DNA from: Cinclus cinclus | Lineage: Eukaryota; Chordata; Aves; Passeriformes; Cinclidae | NCBI RefSeq assembly: GCF_963662255.1 | Contig: NC_085050.1 | Span: forward strand, 5,864,834 to 5,928,833 | Direction: 5' to 3' | Length of the DNA: 64,000 nt | Part shown: one piece after another, positions 1-10,993 of the stretch | How positions within the stretch are numbered: position 1 is the first letter of the stretch | How the letters are laid out: each line of letters opens with the position of its first letter | Program-made: the position numbers and the translations under genes | The notes under the pieces: generated by a model | What the model saw: only the letters and a program-made list of their open reading frames with translations | Told to the model about the DNA's origin: nothing | Database searches by the model: none

Positions 1-1308
1 TTTCAGAATATGTGTGTTGGGAGGATGTCTTTAATACACCAGAAATCTGTGTTTCTGAGCACCTGGTCCCTCACCACTTTTTGTTCAGCAACTTAAGAAT
101 AATCAGTTGATTAATGTAAATGCCAATAGCTTCTTGGAGATGCTGTATTTACTGTCAAATTTGCAAATTGTGTGGCTGTAGGATTAGATTTCCTACCTGT
201 TTTATGGCTTGTGATAAAACCTTGTTCTCCATGGTAGTCTGTGCAGACTCGACACTCCATGAAATGGCAGCAGAAAGCAATAAACTGATGAAACCACTTT
301 CTATTTACGTGTTTGTTGCTCAGTTTGCCATTTGTTCTCCCTCCTTTATTAGGGATTTTACATTGATGATCCAGTTGAAAGTCTTGCTGCAATCCCACAT
401 ACCCAAAACTAGGGGAGATGGTAGCTGGTAACTTTTTTTCTGTTTATTTATGCCTTTTTAATTCCTGCCAGTGGAATTATCTCTCTGGTACTTGGAAAAG
501 GGAAATCCTCTCACCACTGACCAAACTGTGGGCGTCCAAGATCGGAAGTTAATGTGGATGACAATATTTTGGACTGGGTTATAGCATTGGCCTTAAAATC
601 AGGGGTGTGTCTCCTACAATGTTATAAACTCTGCAGCTTCTGATCTGTGCCTCAGCCTTGCTGGAAGTGAGATAAGAACAAAGCCCCATGTGTTCTGTTG
701 CTGTTTCACAGATTTATGCTTTGCAAAGAATCTGCATCATCCTTTGCAAGTAGGTCTTAATAGTGTTTGGTTTAAAAGTCACCAAAGCATTTGGGAGCTG
801 TGATAAAGCCATTGTATTCTGCATTGAATTCCTCGTTGTAACTCTCTTTGCAGGAGCTGTCCCAGCCAGGGATATGCCTTATCTATTCTGGTGCTCTATT
901 TTTTATGGTTCCTGTGCAGGAAGTTTCACAAGGAGCCATGAAGAACTGCCTGGCTATGGAGTGGGGAAGTGCCAAAAAGGGTGACTGCAGTCTGTGACGG
1001 GTTGGCATTGAAACTGGGTAGTGAACAACTAGAGAATGGTGAGATGCAGATAAAGAGAGTTCAGCCTCTCCAGTGCATGGATGTGTGTTGATAACTCCGG
1101 CTCTTGTGCTGCAGTTGGAACTCCTGCAGGAAATGGGAGGGGCACCAGGGGAGGCAGCTATGTAGCATGAGTCTGATCCTCTTGCCTGTGCAAGGAAGGT
1201 TGAAAGAAGAACATCTTTGTTAAGACCAGCTCAGATGTGATGCTGTGCCTGCCTTCCTCCAGCCTGCTAGCAGCAAGGTTTTGTACAAATGCTGGACTTT
1301 ACCAGCTG
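1..1308. other. Intergenic, nothing recognised
   Basis: Unique AT-moderate sequence. Frames of about 100 codons at 111-431 overlap on opposite strands and resemble no family. No repeat is recognised. Confidence 0.6.
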
Positions 1309-1517
1309 AGGAAGAGGTTCTTTCCCCAGAGGTGTCTGGGCACTGAACAGGCTCCCCAGGGCAGGGGTCACAGCCCCAGCCTGACAGAGCTCCAGGAGTG
1401 TTTGGACAATGCTCTGGGCACAGGGTGGGACTCTTGGGGATGGGGCTGGGCAGGGCCAGGAGCTGGACTGGATGATCCTTGTGGGTCCCTTCATTTTGTT
1501 CTGTGGTTCTATGAAAT
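1309..1517 (+). mobile_element. CR1 LINE 3' end (young subfamily, copy A)
   Basis: A 5'-truncated CR1 tail. It runs from GGTTCTTTCCCCAGAGGTG through the GGACTGGATGATCCTTGTGGG motif to a decayed terminal octamer (TTCTATGAAATG). About 160 bp is identical by eye to copy B at 15.2 kb. The plus-strand frame across it is only the repeat's non-coding 3' end. Confidence 0.9.
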
Positions 1518-2948
1518 GTATGTACATCCTGGTCAAAAAAGTTTTGAGCCATTTGGCATCAGCCTTGTCCCACATCTCCTGAGGTGTTGGTAGACAAACA
1601 GCCCACCCCTAGAGTCCCTAAGGGGCTAATGCCCCTAATATCTCTTATTGTCCTTTTTAGCTACACAAATGTGCTTTTCTTGTCACAAACTGTCCTCTCC
1701 TTTCTCTGCCTCTGTGACCATTGTATTTTTCCTAAAACAACCCTGTGAGCAGGGACTGAAGCATCCACCCATGTCCCACGATGATGTGAAGTAGTATTGA
1801 ATGTTGCATTTCAGCATGTCCCTAGACAAAAGGGGGGTGGGTGCTACAGAACTTCCTGCATTTTATAGGTGTATGATCCTCCCCACCATTCCCTGAGAAG
1901 AAGTTGGAGTGGCTCATAGCTCTGTGCTGGTGCTGGACCTGTACTTTACCATAAAGGGATCCTTCTACTCCAGCTCTACCTGTAGTCCTTGCTTCTCTCT
2001 GTACAGCTTATTGCACCTGTGATCTTAAAGCAAAAAAACGCTCTTAATTTGAAAGAATATAAGAAAATACCTTTCTTGAAAGATGACAAGGGATCTTTTG
2101 TGGGGGGGGACCTGGCTTGAGTTCCTCACAAGCTGGCATCCAAACTATCACTTTCTTAAGGATGTGACCACATTAGTGGCTGCTCTGCTGGTCAATATAG
2201 TAGGCAGGTGTTAAATCAACTGTGCTATGACTGCTTCTGTAGTTTATGTGGATGTGAAAAGCCAAAAATTGACAGCACTGAGTTTTCAAGTGGGGGAGTG
2301 CTTGTTCCAGAGATTTACTTATTTCTCCTTGTCCAAGCATTGGTACATCAACTCTCTTTGTGGTTTAACAATAAAAAAAAACCAAAAACGAACACACCTG
2401 TGACTTAATCTTGACTGAAATTCTGATACCTGTCAACACTTGTGTTTTCTGTCCTGTGAACTAGAACTAAAGCTGCTCACGCTTGGTGAGCTGAGCAGGG
2501 CTGAACATACGTAGTTTACCTCCCTTTGGGGTCATTTGCCTGGGCATTTGTTTTCACAGCCTCCCTCTCCTGTGCTCAGGCCAAAACCAACTTCTTCCCA
2601 AGTTCCTGCATATTCCATAGAGGAGAACAAAGCCTTCTTGTTCAGTGCAGCCACTCCTGCTCCCTCCTTGTGGGCAGTGAGGAGCCCTGGCCTTTGCAAG
2701 GAGGCATTTCCAGTTTCAGGAGATGGCTTTGGCAGTAGTCAGGCACTGGAGCTGCTTGTTGGAAGGGCCTTCCAAGGCTCAGATAGAATGTGGTGGGCAA
2801 GCTGAAGAAAAACCAATTTTCCACAAGCTGGAGTAATGTCTCTGAAAAAGGAAAATTGGAAATCTGAGCAGCTGTGGCAGGGCTGAGCATCAGACACTTC
2901 CTTCCCAGTGATCTTTATGTTCCTGCTGTGTATCTAAAATAATTATTG
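1518..2948. other. Intergenic, nothing recognised
   Basis: No gene or repeat recognised apart from a short G run near 2101-2109. Confidence 0.6.
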
Positions 2949-3120
2949 TAGAGTCACTAGGATGGAATATACCTTCAAGATCATGGAGTCCAGCCCATGT
3001 CTAATACCTCAATTAAACCATAGCACTGAGGGCCACATCCAGTCTTTTTTAAACACATCCAGGAATAGTGATTCCCATCACCTCCCTGGGCAGACCATTC
3101 CAATACTTATTCTGTCACTC
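2949..3120 (-). mobile_element. CR1 LINE 3' end, older subfamily
   Basis: The minus-strand CR1 tail is seen in plus sense as AGAGTCACTAGGATGG, then TTCAAGATCATGGAGTCCA, a GGCCACATCCAGTC segment and CTCCCTGGGCAGACCATTCC. It belongs to the same type as the plus-strand copy at 46.2 kb. It is diverged and truncated. Confidence 0.75.
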
Positions 3121-4559
3121 AGGGGAGTCTTGAGCCCTAGCATGGGCCTTCAGCATGTAAACCATTCTGGAGGGAAGCAGAAATACTGCTATTTGCAAAT
3201 ACCCATTTTTCCAGCCTTTTCCTACCTGATCTGAGCTTATAAACCCCCAAAAAAACCCATTTTGCAGAAGTTGGAATTCCTTTCCCATTTCCTTAGGCTG
3301 AGTTAAGGATGAGATGTGAGGACCTGGTGGAACAGATAGAGAAGCTGCAATGAATTTTGTGTTCGAGTGGTATGAAGGCATTGGCTGCTGGGTTAAGTGA
3401 CTGCAGCAGAGAAACCTGAGAAAAGGACTTGGGGGGACAAGGGATAGGGTGAGGAGGAGGAGGTTTGGGATAAGCAGGTGTGGAGAGGGAGGAATATACA
3501 CACATCTCATTTGAGCACCAGAGTGCAGCTTTAGGAATGTTTGCAGCAGGGCTGTGGCTGCCAGGATCAGCCCTCTGTGTCCCTGTGTGCTTGGGCCTCT
3601 CATGCTGCTGTAAAATAAATGACCACAAAATAGCTCAACAAAAACTCCTGGCCAAATTTTCCTTTTCACTGAGGAGAGCAGAAGCTCAGGAAAAGCAGCC
3701 AGTGTGGCTTTTCAGAGCTTGGTGTTACTCTACCTGTAGGAAAAAATCAGGATATATGTCCTGGGCAGTTTTATGACCCTGCTGTACTGTTCTGTCCAAG
3801 AAAGAAGTGTACAGGCTACCACCGTTGTTCATATTGTGCCCTTTTATAATGCAAAATCTTCACAAAGAAAGAAGGGTTGGTTGGTTCTATCAGTTGAGTA
3901 ACAAGATCATCGTGAGCATTTTCAGTTCTATGGCTGGGTAGGGAGGTCTGAGGTTATTTTTCAGTAAGTCCTTTCCTATTTATAGAAGCAGAAAATTGGG
4001 TCAGATCATGGCTTAGCTCAAAACCCCAAGCAGTTTTCCTCTGCATGGTCATGAGAGTCTGAACCCTGTCACCATTTCTGCTGCCTGGTTTTATCAGGCT
4101 TAATTTCTAAACCTACTCTGACCCATCTAGCACATAGCCCGTGCTCTCAGTTCTTCTTGGAAACCTGATTTAGACAGATTTTGTGCTAGGCAAGGGACAC
4201 AGGTGCAGTTGGACACCCAAGTCCCTCAGAAGCTCTCAGGTACCTTGGTCCAGCTGTCAGACAATCAAGGGAGATGAGTCTTTGTCTCGGAAGAAGAGGA
4301 ATTTAGGACTATTGTTAGATACAGGTTTTGCTATGTTCATGCCTGCAGAGATGAGAGGGACTGAATGTGAGTTTGTAACTCTGCAGCCTGGGGGGACGCT
4401 TGCGGGATGGCTTGGGCTGGAACCTCCTGCTGCAACGGGATATCCCCAGCCACTGCTTCTAACAGCTCAGGCTGCATTAGAAATTTCAATTATTTTAAAT
4501 ACCTGGGTACCGAAAAGCTGTCCCCGTGCCTGACAGCAGACCTGGGGGCTCGCAGATAA
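3121..4559. other. Intergenic, nothing recognised
   Basis: A 184-codon minus-strand frame (3115-3669) partly runs into the CR1 fragment at 2.95 kb and is Ser/Leu/Pro-rich without domains; I regard it as chance. Confidence 0.6.
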
Positions 4560-4850
4560 GAGATGCCGGATGTTACCCGGTGGTATAAAAACAGACGAGG
4601 TGAAATCGAGGAGCCGAGGAGGGCTCCCTTTGGTTAGCAAGTGCAGCTTGGTCTCTGCTCGGAGCTGGAGCTGTGGGAAGCATTTTCCGAGCGCAGGGGG
4701 AGCGGGAGCGAGGAGCGGGCGCGCAGCCCCATCTAGTGCCGCGGGATGCGCGCAGGCTCTGCCCCAGCGCCCGCCGCACCCGCCCGAGCATCCCAGCGGG
4801 AAAAAACCCTCAGCTACACGCGCAACAAACCTAGGCTGCTGCTGGAATGT
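4560..4850 (+). promoter_or_regulatory. CpG-rich patch with TATA-like box (possible orphan promoter)
   Basis: About 250 bp of CpG-dense, GC-rich DNA (CGAG, GCGC, CGCGC, GCCGC clusters at 4605-4825) stands out from CpG-poor surroundings. A TATAAAAA box lies at 4584-4591, which would place a start site near 4612-4620 on the plus strand, right at the CpG-rich edge. A partial CTCF-like match lies at 4725-4739 (minus sense, 13/15, but missing a highly constrained position). A 97-codon plus-strand frame crosses the patch but is Arg/Ser/Pro/Ala-rich and matches no family I know. It could be a non-coding RNA promoter, a CpG-rich enhancer, or an old retrocopy remnant. Confidence 0.35.
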
Positions 4851-5274
4851 GAGACTGAAGTGAAGGGCACGGGAATGAGTCGCTTTCCTTGCTCAGCGCC
4901 CAAGCGGAGCTCAAGATAAGGGCTTTTATCCCGTGGTTCGTACAGTTCTTGTGGAAGGGAGCCGTCTTCAGCTCTAGAGGGAGCATTGCTACACGGGTTG
5001 TTGGTCGTTCCGTTTCCCAGGAACGGGGCTGATGCACGAAGGTCTGTCCAGCCTCACTTAATCCTCTATGTCACCAGAGAAATTTGGAGGGCAACAAAAA
5101 TCCTGAGATCTCTGAAAACGTGGCTGGCAAGGACACTTGGGCAAGCAGAGACCAGCTAGTCCAGAGAAGACCATAAAGAATCAATAGCAGAGACAGTGAT
5201 TACCTTCCTCTCTCTGCATCTTTCTGGGGAAAAGACAAGAAGTAATGGACAAAAAATAAAAAAAAAAAAAAAAA

Positions 5275-5535
5275 CCGAAGAAGCATCCTGGGAGGTTTAG
5301 GTTCAATAAGGAGGTTTTTCTAACAAGAGATTAGAGAAGCATTAGTATGAATTGTGCTGGGAGGTCTTCCAGCACTGGAAAGTTTGAAGACTGTATTGGA
5401 TAAGCTCCAGCCAGGACTGTTTCAGCTGCAGCTGATCCCACTGTGGGCAGGGGATGGATTTAGTTGCCCTGAGGGAGGGAGTGTTCTTTCCAGCCTCTCT
5501 TTTTGTCCTTTCGATTTGATGCATGATATTAGACA
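5275..5535 (+). mobile_element. Ancient CR1 LINE 3' end
   Basis: Diverged CR1-type tail: GGAGGTTTAGGTTCAATAAGG at the start, a degenerate 'size of the animal' segment GGTCTTCCAGCACTGGAAAG, and a downstream GGGGATGGATTTAGTTGCCC/TTCTTTCCAGCCTCT stretch typical of older amniote CR1 ends. Its 5' edge lies next to an 18-bp A run (5257-5274). Confidence 0.55.
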
Positions 5536-8500
5536 CTGATACTGGGGCTGTGGTTACTCACTCTTACTCCTGAGGCATTTTTGGCTCTTTCCTTATAGGA
5601 CATGCCATGAAAAAGTCATAGAACTAGGGACAGACTCTTTGCTGTAGCTAAAGCTGATGCTGGGGCAGAGGGGATGAAATGTAAGTCCTTTATTCCTTTA
5701 TATCCTTTATTCAGAATGAGCTGCGAGCTGAACCCCACCATGGCTGAAATTAGAGCATCTCCTGGACTGATTTGAAATGTACAATCTTGGAAAAAGCACC
5801 TTATCCACTTGCACAGGTTATTTTGTTGATGTGTCTTCAGGTATGTTTGAGCGCTGGGACTAGAACTTACCTTTCAAATTGAATGGTGATTGGGAATGTC
5901 AGCTTAGAAGAGGAGGTGTGGGGACAAAAAAGGTTCCCATTTTGCAGAAATAAAGAGAAGGCTCAAAATTTGCAGGCAACTTGTTCTCTGCATTTGTTTT
6001 CTCTCTCCTCCTGTGAAAATAATGTGTGAAATCTGGAGAAGCCAGTTGGAGCCAAAGGATGTAATCGACCCTGACACTGTAAAACACTTCCCTGTGAAAT
6101 CCTGCCTGCAGCCTGTCCAGGGAGGATTTGCTCCGTGGCTCATTGCTCTCTCAGCTGGCATTTTGCTTCAGCTGCTCCTTGCACCTGCAGCAGGGGTGGC
6201 AGTGGGAGGAACTGCCAGTGAAACTCACAGCACAGGTGGGGTGGGGTGGGGTGGCACAGGGGAGATGTGTTTCAGTCTGTGTACAGCATACACCTGATGA
6301 AGCCACCCCAGTGAGGGGAGGGGTGGGTTCTTTGCAGGTACACACTTGCACAGCTGGGAGCTGCACTGATTGATGCCCCAGCAGGGTGTGAGCTCACCCA
6401 TCAGTATCCACTGCAGCTGCTTCTGCCATGTCTGATACCCCTGAGGAATCTCTTCCTTGTGTTTGAAGAGCCTCTGCTTTGTCTCTACTCCAGGTTTTCT
6501 GATCACTGTATCAGTGAAGAGAGAAAGATAAGCAAAACACCACTGGTTAGGACACCGGCCTGGAAATCTCAAGCATTTTTCCCAAGCTCTGTTTATCTCT
6601 GACCCTCAGCCCAAACCTTGACTCTAAAGGGATTGTGTGCATACCACTGCTGCTCTTGTTTCGGGATATACTTGCAAGCATAACTTGTTCTTGGCCCCTT
6701 AGCTAGCCTTGTGAGCCTGTTGTGACTCTTGTTGGGGGATGTAGCCTGTCCCTGATCCAGCCCATGTGGCAGTCAAGTCTCCTCCCTGCTGTGGGCTCCT
6801 TTGCTGACTGCTGGTAATGGCTGCAGGGTTAAGGCAGTGCAATGACATCTTTTGGGCCCCTATTCCAGCTGACATTGCTTGGAGGTCTCATCCTTTTTAA
6901 CATAAGCTGAATCCTAAGCATATGTGGGCTAGACAGGGACAACACCACTGCTTTCTATCCAAAGAGCATTTCCCGATCAGAGTTTTGCTGTGATTTCCCT
7001 CTGCAGTCCACAAAAGACAGAGTTGCCATAAAATGATCACACCTGGTAGTACAACTTCCTGATGTATCTATGAAGAGATCCTGATGTTCAACCCAGCAAC
7101 TGGCAACCATCAACATGCAGAGTTCCAAATGAAATACTTTCCTGTGCAGCTTTCAATCCTTTGACAGAGATATTTCCCAGTGCAAAGCTGCCATGAAAAT
7201 GTAATCCAAAACCACATAATTTCTCAACCAGTGGTGCTAGGAACATGGCTGCAAAATCCAGGAATGAGGCAAATGCACCTGGACTGTTTTGATTCTGTTC
7301 TGACTTTTTTTTGCCCATCTGTAAGAGCTGTTAGGCAAGAGCTGAATGGTGCTCAATTCACCATCTCAAAAAACAGCTGTGTGGCAGAAAGGAAGAAAGA
7401 AAGGAAGAAAAATCACAGGGAGATGTAACATGCACTTTACCTCAGCAGGTGAAACTGCAAGCCTGCAGTCACCTCTTGTGTTACCAGCTCCCTGGAAAGA
7501 GGGAGGACAAGAAAGTGTGGTCTTATACAGAAACAAGGAGGCAAATGAGTGTTGAGGCCCTTTGTCCAGCTGATGTGTACAGACATTGCTCCAGGAGGAC
7601 CTGCAGGTCCAGCACTGCATTCCTGTTGGAGAACCATGGACTACCTCCAACCTTTGAAGAACACTAGGGGAAGTTTTAAACTGGTGGATTTTTAAGCAGG
7701 TCAAATTTTGATGACTTTTTTCCCCCAGTGGTTGTTGTGGTTTTTTGTTTTATTTTGTCTTGTGTGTTTTTTTTTTTTTTTTAGCTAGTTAGTTTGTTTT
7801 TGTTGCTACTTTGTTTGCTTGTTGTTTTTAATATCCGTGAGCCCAGATTGAATTGGGACCCTTGCTTTGGGCCTCAATTCTAATATGACAGCAGTTCATA
7901 TTTTAATGCGCCTGCAGGCAAGGATGGCCACAGCAGGTAGGGCAAGCAGGTCAGAGGGGATGTGGCTGCCACTCAGCATGTTGCCTTTTGCTGTTGCCTG
8001 CACCTGGCTTTCACTTAGTCCTTGAACAAGTCATTGGTAAATTGAATGAAAAGAATTTGTTCTTTTTTTTTCATTAGGTTTACTGAAAAATAAAGATTAT
8101 ATACTGAGACCTCTGCCCGCTGGTCCCCCAACTAGCTCATGACCATTTAAAAATAAACCTTACATATGGGGAGAGTTGTTAAAGGTATTACAAGTTCATA
8201 AACAATGTAAAAATCTCTGCCTGGGCAGGGAAGAAATAAAGGTAAGTAATTTCCCACCCAGTTTCTGCCAGCCAGCTCTGGCTGAAATACTTGTTGGGAA
8301 TTGAGGCTTGCTTAATCCTGCTGCTCACACACCTTCTAACTTTGGCTTTTGCAGGTGCAGTTTTAGGAGTGAATTTAGAGTTACAGAAGCATGATCCATG
8401 GGGTTTTTCAATTTGCTAGAAAAGAGGATGCTTGAAATTTTAACCAGGCGTCTTTACAGGCAAGAGTTTCATCCTCACCAGACAGAACTGATGGATTTTA

Positions 8501-9339
8501 ATGGCTTCCTTGATAGCAATGAGCAAGGAATCATGTTAGGATTAGGAAACACAACCCTGCCTCATCTCTGGGTTGAGCTGGAAGGAATGGAAGGATCAGC
8601 AGAAGTGGATGCTCACTAATGCTCTCACTTGCTGTGGTTATCCAACCTGCACTGCTTCTCCACCAAAGCCCATCCTGAAGGAAACTCCTGTGGACATTTG
8701 TGCTCTCCTTGGAGAACCTCATTTGCCATTGGCTTTGTTTTTCATCCAACAGAGAAAGCTTAGTGGACATAAATCAAAAGGGACAAGTGCAGTGTATGAA
8801 ACAAGCTATTTCAGTATGTGTATTGGGGGAATATCAGAAAGTCCTTTGCAGCAGCCAGGAGATTCCAGGTTTGGCTATAGGACTATAGTCCATAAAAGTT
8901 GCTGGGATAGCTCTGGTTCTTTTTCCCCCAAGAAAGAAGAAACCTTTTTCTCTGTTCCATTTGCTGCTTCTACTGATGCCAGATTTTCCTGTGTGAATGC
9001 ATCTCTTTTCCTTCACACCCTCAGATAGTCTTTCCATTGATTGCTGCCCAAATTTGTGGTCTTTAGATCTTGGAGCTCAGCTCTGAAATAGCATCCTTCC
9101 AGATGAGAAGGAGGGGTGAGGAGCTAAAAAGCAATGAGTTTCACTTTTTTATCTATTACAATGCTTCCCAGGCTATGTGGTTAGAGAAGTGCAGAGCTTA
9201 GGAAAAATCCAGGCTGAGGACCTGGCCCCTGCATCAAGGATTTCCTTTCTGAGATGAGCTGTTGGTCTGCTCTCCAAAGTAAGGGTCTCCCGCTGTTTTA
9301 TGTGATTGTATTGGGTTTTTTTTTGTCACACACCTCATT
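5536..9339. other. Intergenic, unique sequence with minor tracts
   Basis: Holds the G-quadruplex motif at 6.24 kb, a GAAA-rich piece (7387-7415) and T-rich DNA (7730-7825). A 151-codon frame at 8573-9028 overlaps several others and has no recognisable domain. Confidence 0.6.
6238..6262 (+). promoter_or_regulatory. G-quadruplex motif (four G4 runs)
   Basis: GGGG-T-GGGG-T-GGGG followed by a 7-base loop and another GGGG. Sits in unique sequence with no nearby exon. A CACCC/KLF-type protein could also recognise the complementary strand. Confidence 0.55.
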
Positions 9340-9487
9340 CAAGGGGCATCTGCACAGTTTTCTCATGGAAAGTGCAATCATTTTCTGGAACGTGTTGCTG
9401 CGGAGTATTGCTGAATCCAGGCACTTAGCAAAATTCAAAGGGAGATGGGATATTTGCATGGATCACAGCACTAGTCTGGATCCGTAA
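9340..9487 (+). mobile_element. Ancient CR1/L3-like 3' end
   Basis: Contains CATGGAAAGTGCAATCATTT, TGGAACGTGTTGCTGCGGAG, GCACTTAGCAAAATTCAAAG and GGGATATTTGCATGGAT, the order of motifs expected in very old CR1/L3 tails. Heavily mutated, no terminal repeat preserved. Confidence 0.5.
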
Positions 9488-9633
9488 GGGATTATGTTAA
9501 CAGGTTTTGGAGCGTATCTGAACTGTGCTTTCAGCCTTAGCTGCTGTCTTGTGCTTAGAGTTTATGAGGAGGCTGTCATGATCAGGAGCTTGTAGTCTTT
9601 CCCCAGCAGAGCCTTGTGTTGCTTCTGAAGCAG

Positions 9634-9689
9634 TCCATCCATCCATCCATCCATCCATCCATCCATCCATCCATCCATCTATCCATCCA
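9634..9689 (+). repeat. (TCCA)n microsatellite, 14 copies
   Basis: Tetranucleotide array with one variant unit (ATCTATCC near the end). On the opposite strand it reads as GGAT, the same motif as the much longer plus-strand array 0.9 kb downstream. Confidence 0.98.
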
Positions 9690-10249
9690 ATGGTCAGTCT
9701 CCAGCAACCCCACACACCCCAGAGAAGAGCACACAGCTGGTGATTGCTGTGCAGTGAGTGCTGGTGGCTCCCAGTCACCCAGGTCAAGGGGGCCAGGCTT
9801 GAGGAAGCGAGTCAGAACCAATCTGCTTGTTTTATTCTTTCCTCTAGTTTCCAATTTATACCTGATTTGCTACTGTCCAGTCCCATAAAGGGGAAGTGTG
9901 CTGATGGTGGTATGTTCCTCTGCTCCTAATATGGTTTACCTATTTTTTTATTGTTTTACCAGCCATCTTCCTTGTGTTTTGAGGGGATGCTCTGCCTTTT
10001 TGCAGCCCCTTGTGTTTATCTTGGCTTCCCACTGGCAACATTTTTTACTAGGATGCTTCCTAAGTGCACCTACATCATCTCTGTCTGCCTTTTTGGGAAT
10101 CACAGCACTGATACATGTGAAATTGTGTCTGGCTAAAAAAGCACCCACATGCTTTTGCTTTCTGTGCTGTTTAAGAAAGCCTGTATTGTGGTTCAAAGGA
10201 AGTTATTACTAATTTTACACTGCTCAGTCTGTTTATAATTTATGGGTGC

Positions 10250-10508
10250 CGCAGGTATCTTCATCATCTGAGCAGGCTTTTGTGTGCGGGTGCCTCGGCA
10301 TCGCGGCACCTCTCACTGCTCCGGTTCGGGCTCCATCATCTCTGCGTGCTGCGGGAGGGAGCCAAGGCTGCCCGAGAGCAGCACCAGCAGCAGCAGCAGC
10401 AGGATTGCATCCTCCCCTCTGCACCCCCGACACCGCAGCCTGGCCCTGCCCCGCTCGGTCTCGGGTCTGTGTGACCGCCCCGGACACGCGGGGCCGGCAG
10501 AGGGCAGT
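10250..10508. promoter_or_regulatory. CpG-rich block abutting the GGAT array
   Basis: Roughly 250 bp with many CpGs (GTGCCGC, TGTGCGGG, CTCGGCATCGCGG, GGTTCGGG, CTGCGGG, ACCGC, CCCGG, ACGCGGGGCCGG) in an otherwise CpG-poor neighbourhood. It includes a short CAG run (about 10388-10402). It ends in a near-consensus CTCF motif and passes directly into a GACA/GACG then GGAT tetranucleotide array. Frames across it are not recognised. It may be an unmethylated CpG island, an insulator, or a first exon of an unknown transcript. Confidence 0.4.
10494..10508 (+). promoter_or_regulatory. Near-consensus CTCF core motif
   Basis: CCGGCAGAGGGCAGT matches the 15-bp CTCF core pattern CCASYAGRKGGCRSY at 14 of 15 positions; only position 3 (G for A) differs. 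It sits at the 3' edge of a CpG-rich block and immediately before the tetranucleotide array. CTCF sites of this quality are frequently bound in vertebrates, but occupancy cannot be judged from sequence. Confidence 0.5.
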
Positions 10509-10993
10509 GACAGACAGACAGACAGACGGACAGACGGACGGACTGATGGGTGGAAGGATGGATGGGTGGAAGGATGGATGATGGATGGATGGATGGATGG
10601 ATATGGATGGATGGATGGATGGATGGATAGATGGATGGATGGATGGATGGATGGATGGATGGATGGATGGATGAAGGGATGGATGGATGGATGGATGGAT
10701 GGATGGATGGATGGATGAAGGGATGGATGATGGATGGATGAAGGGATGGATGGATGGATGGATATGGATGGATGGATGGATGGATATGGATGGATGGATG
10801 GATGGATGGATGGATGGATGGAGGGATGGATGGATGGATGGATGGATGGATGGATGGATATGGATGGATGGATGGATGGATGGATGGATAGATGGATGGA
10901 TGGATGGATGGATGGATGGATGGATGGATGGATGGATGAAGGGATGGATGGATCAGTGGGTGGGTGGGTGGGCCGGTGGATGGATGGATGGAC
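10509..10993 (+). repeat. Composite (GACA/GACG)n-(GGAT)n tetranucleotide array
   Basis: Starts with GACA/GACG units (10509-10541), passes through TGGGTGGAAGGATGGA transition units and becomes about 430 bp of GGAT. Regular interruptions are GGATGAAGGGATGG (several), GGATATGGATGG (at least four) and GGATAGATGG. The shared interruptions show it grew by duplication of larger blocks, not only by single-unit slippage. Frames through it (M-D-G-W or H-P-S-I repeats) are not genes. Confidence 0.98.
10958..10972 (+). promoter_or_regulatory. Perfect (GGGT)3GGG G-quadruplex motif
   Basis: Four G3 runs separated by single T loops at the 3' end of the GGAT array. Single-base-loop G3 motifs form very stable parallel quadruplexes in vitro. 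Confidence 0.7.

Noticed and set aside
3115..3669. 184-codon minus-strand frame
   Set aside because: Low-complexity Ser/Pro/Leu composition, overlapped by similarly long frames in other phases.
4725..4739. CTCF-like match in the 4.6 kb CpG patch
   Set aside because: Matches 13/15 but lacks the strongly constrained C of the GGC core; not listed as a site.
10320..10335. GGTTCGGGCTCC as a tRNA B-box
   Set aside because: No A-box or cloverleaf in the surrounding 90 bp; a GC-rich coincidence.
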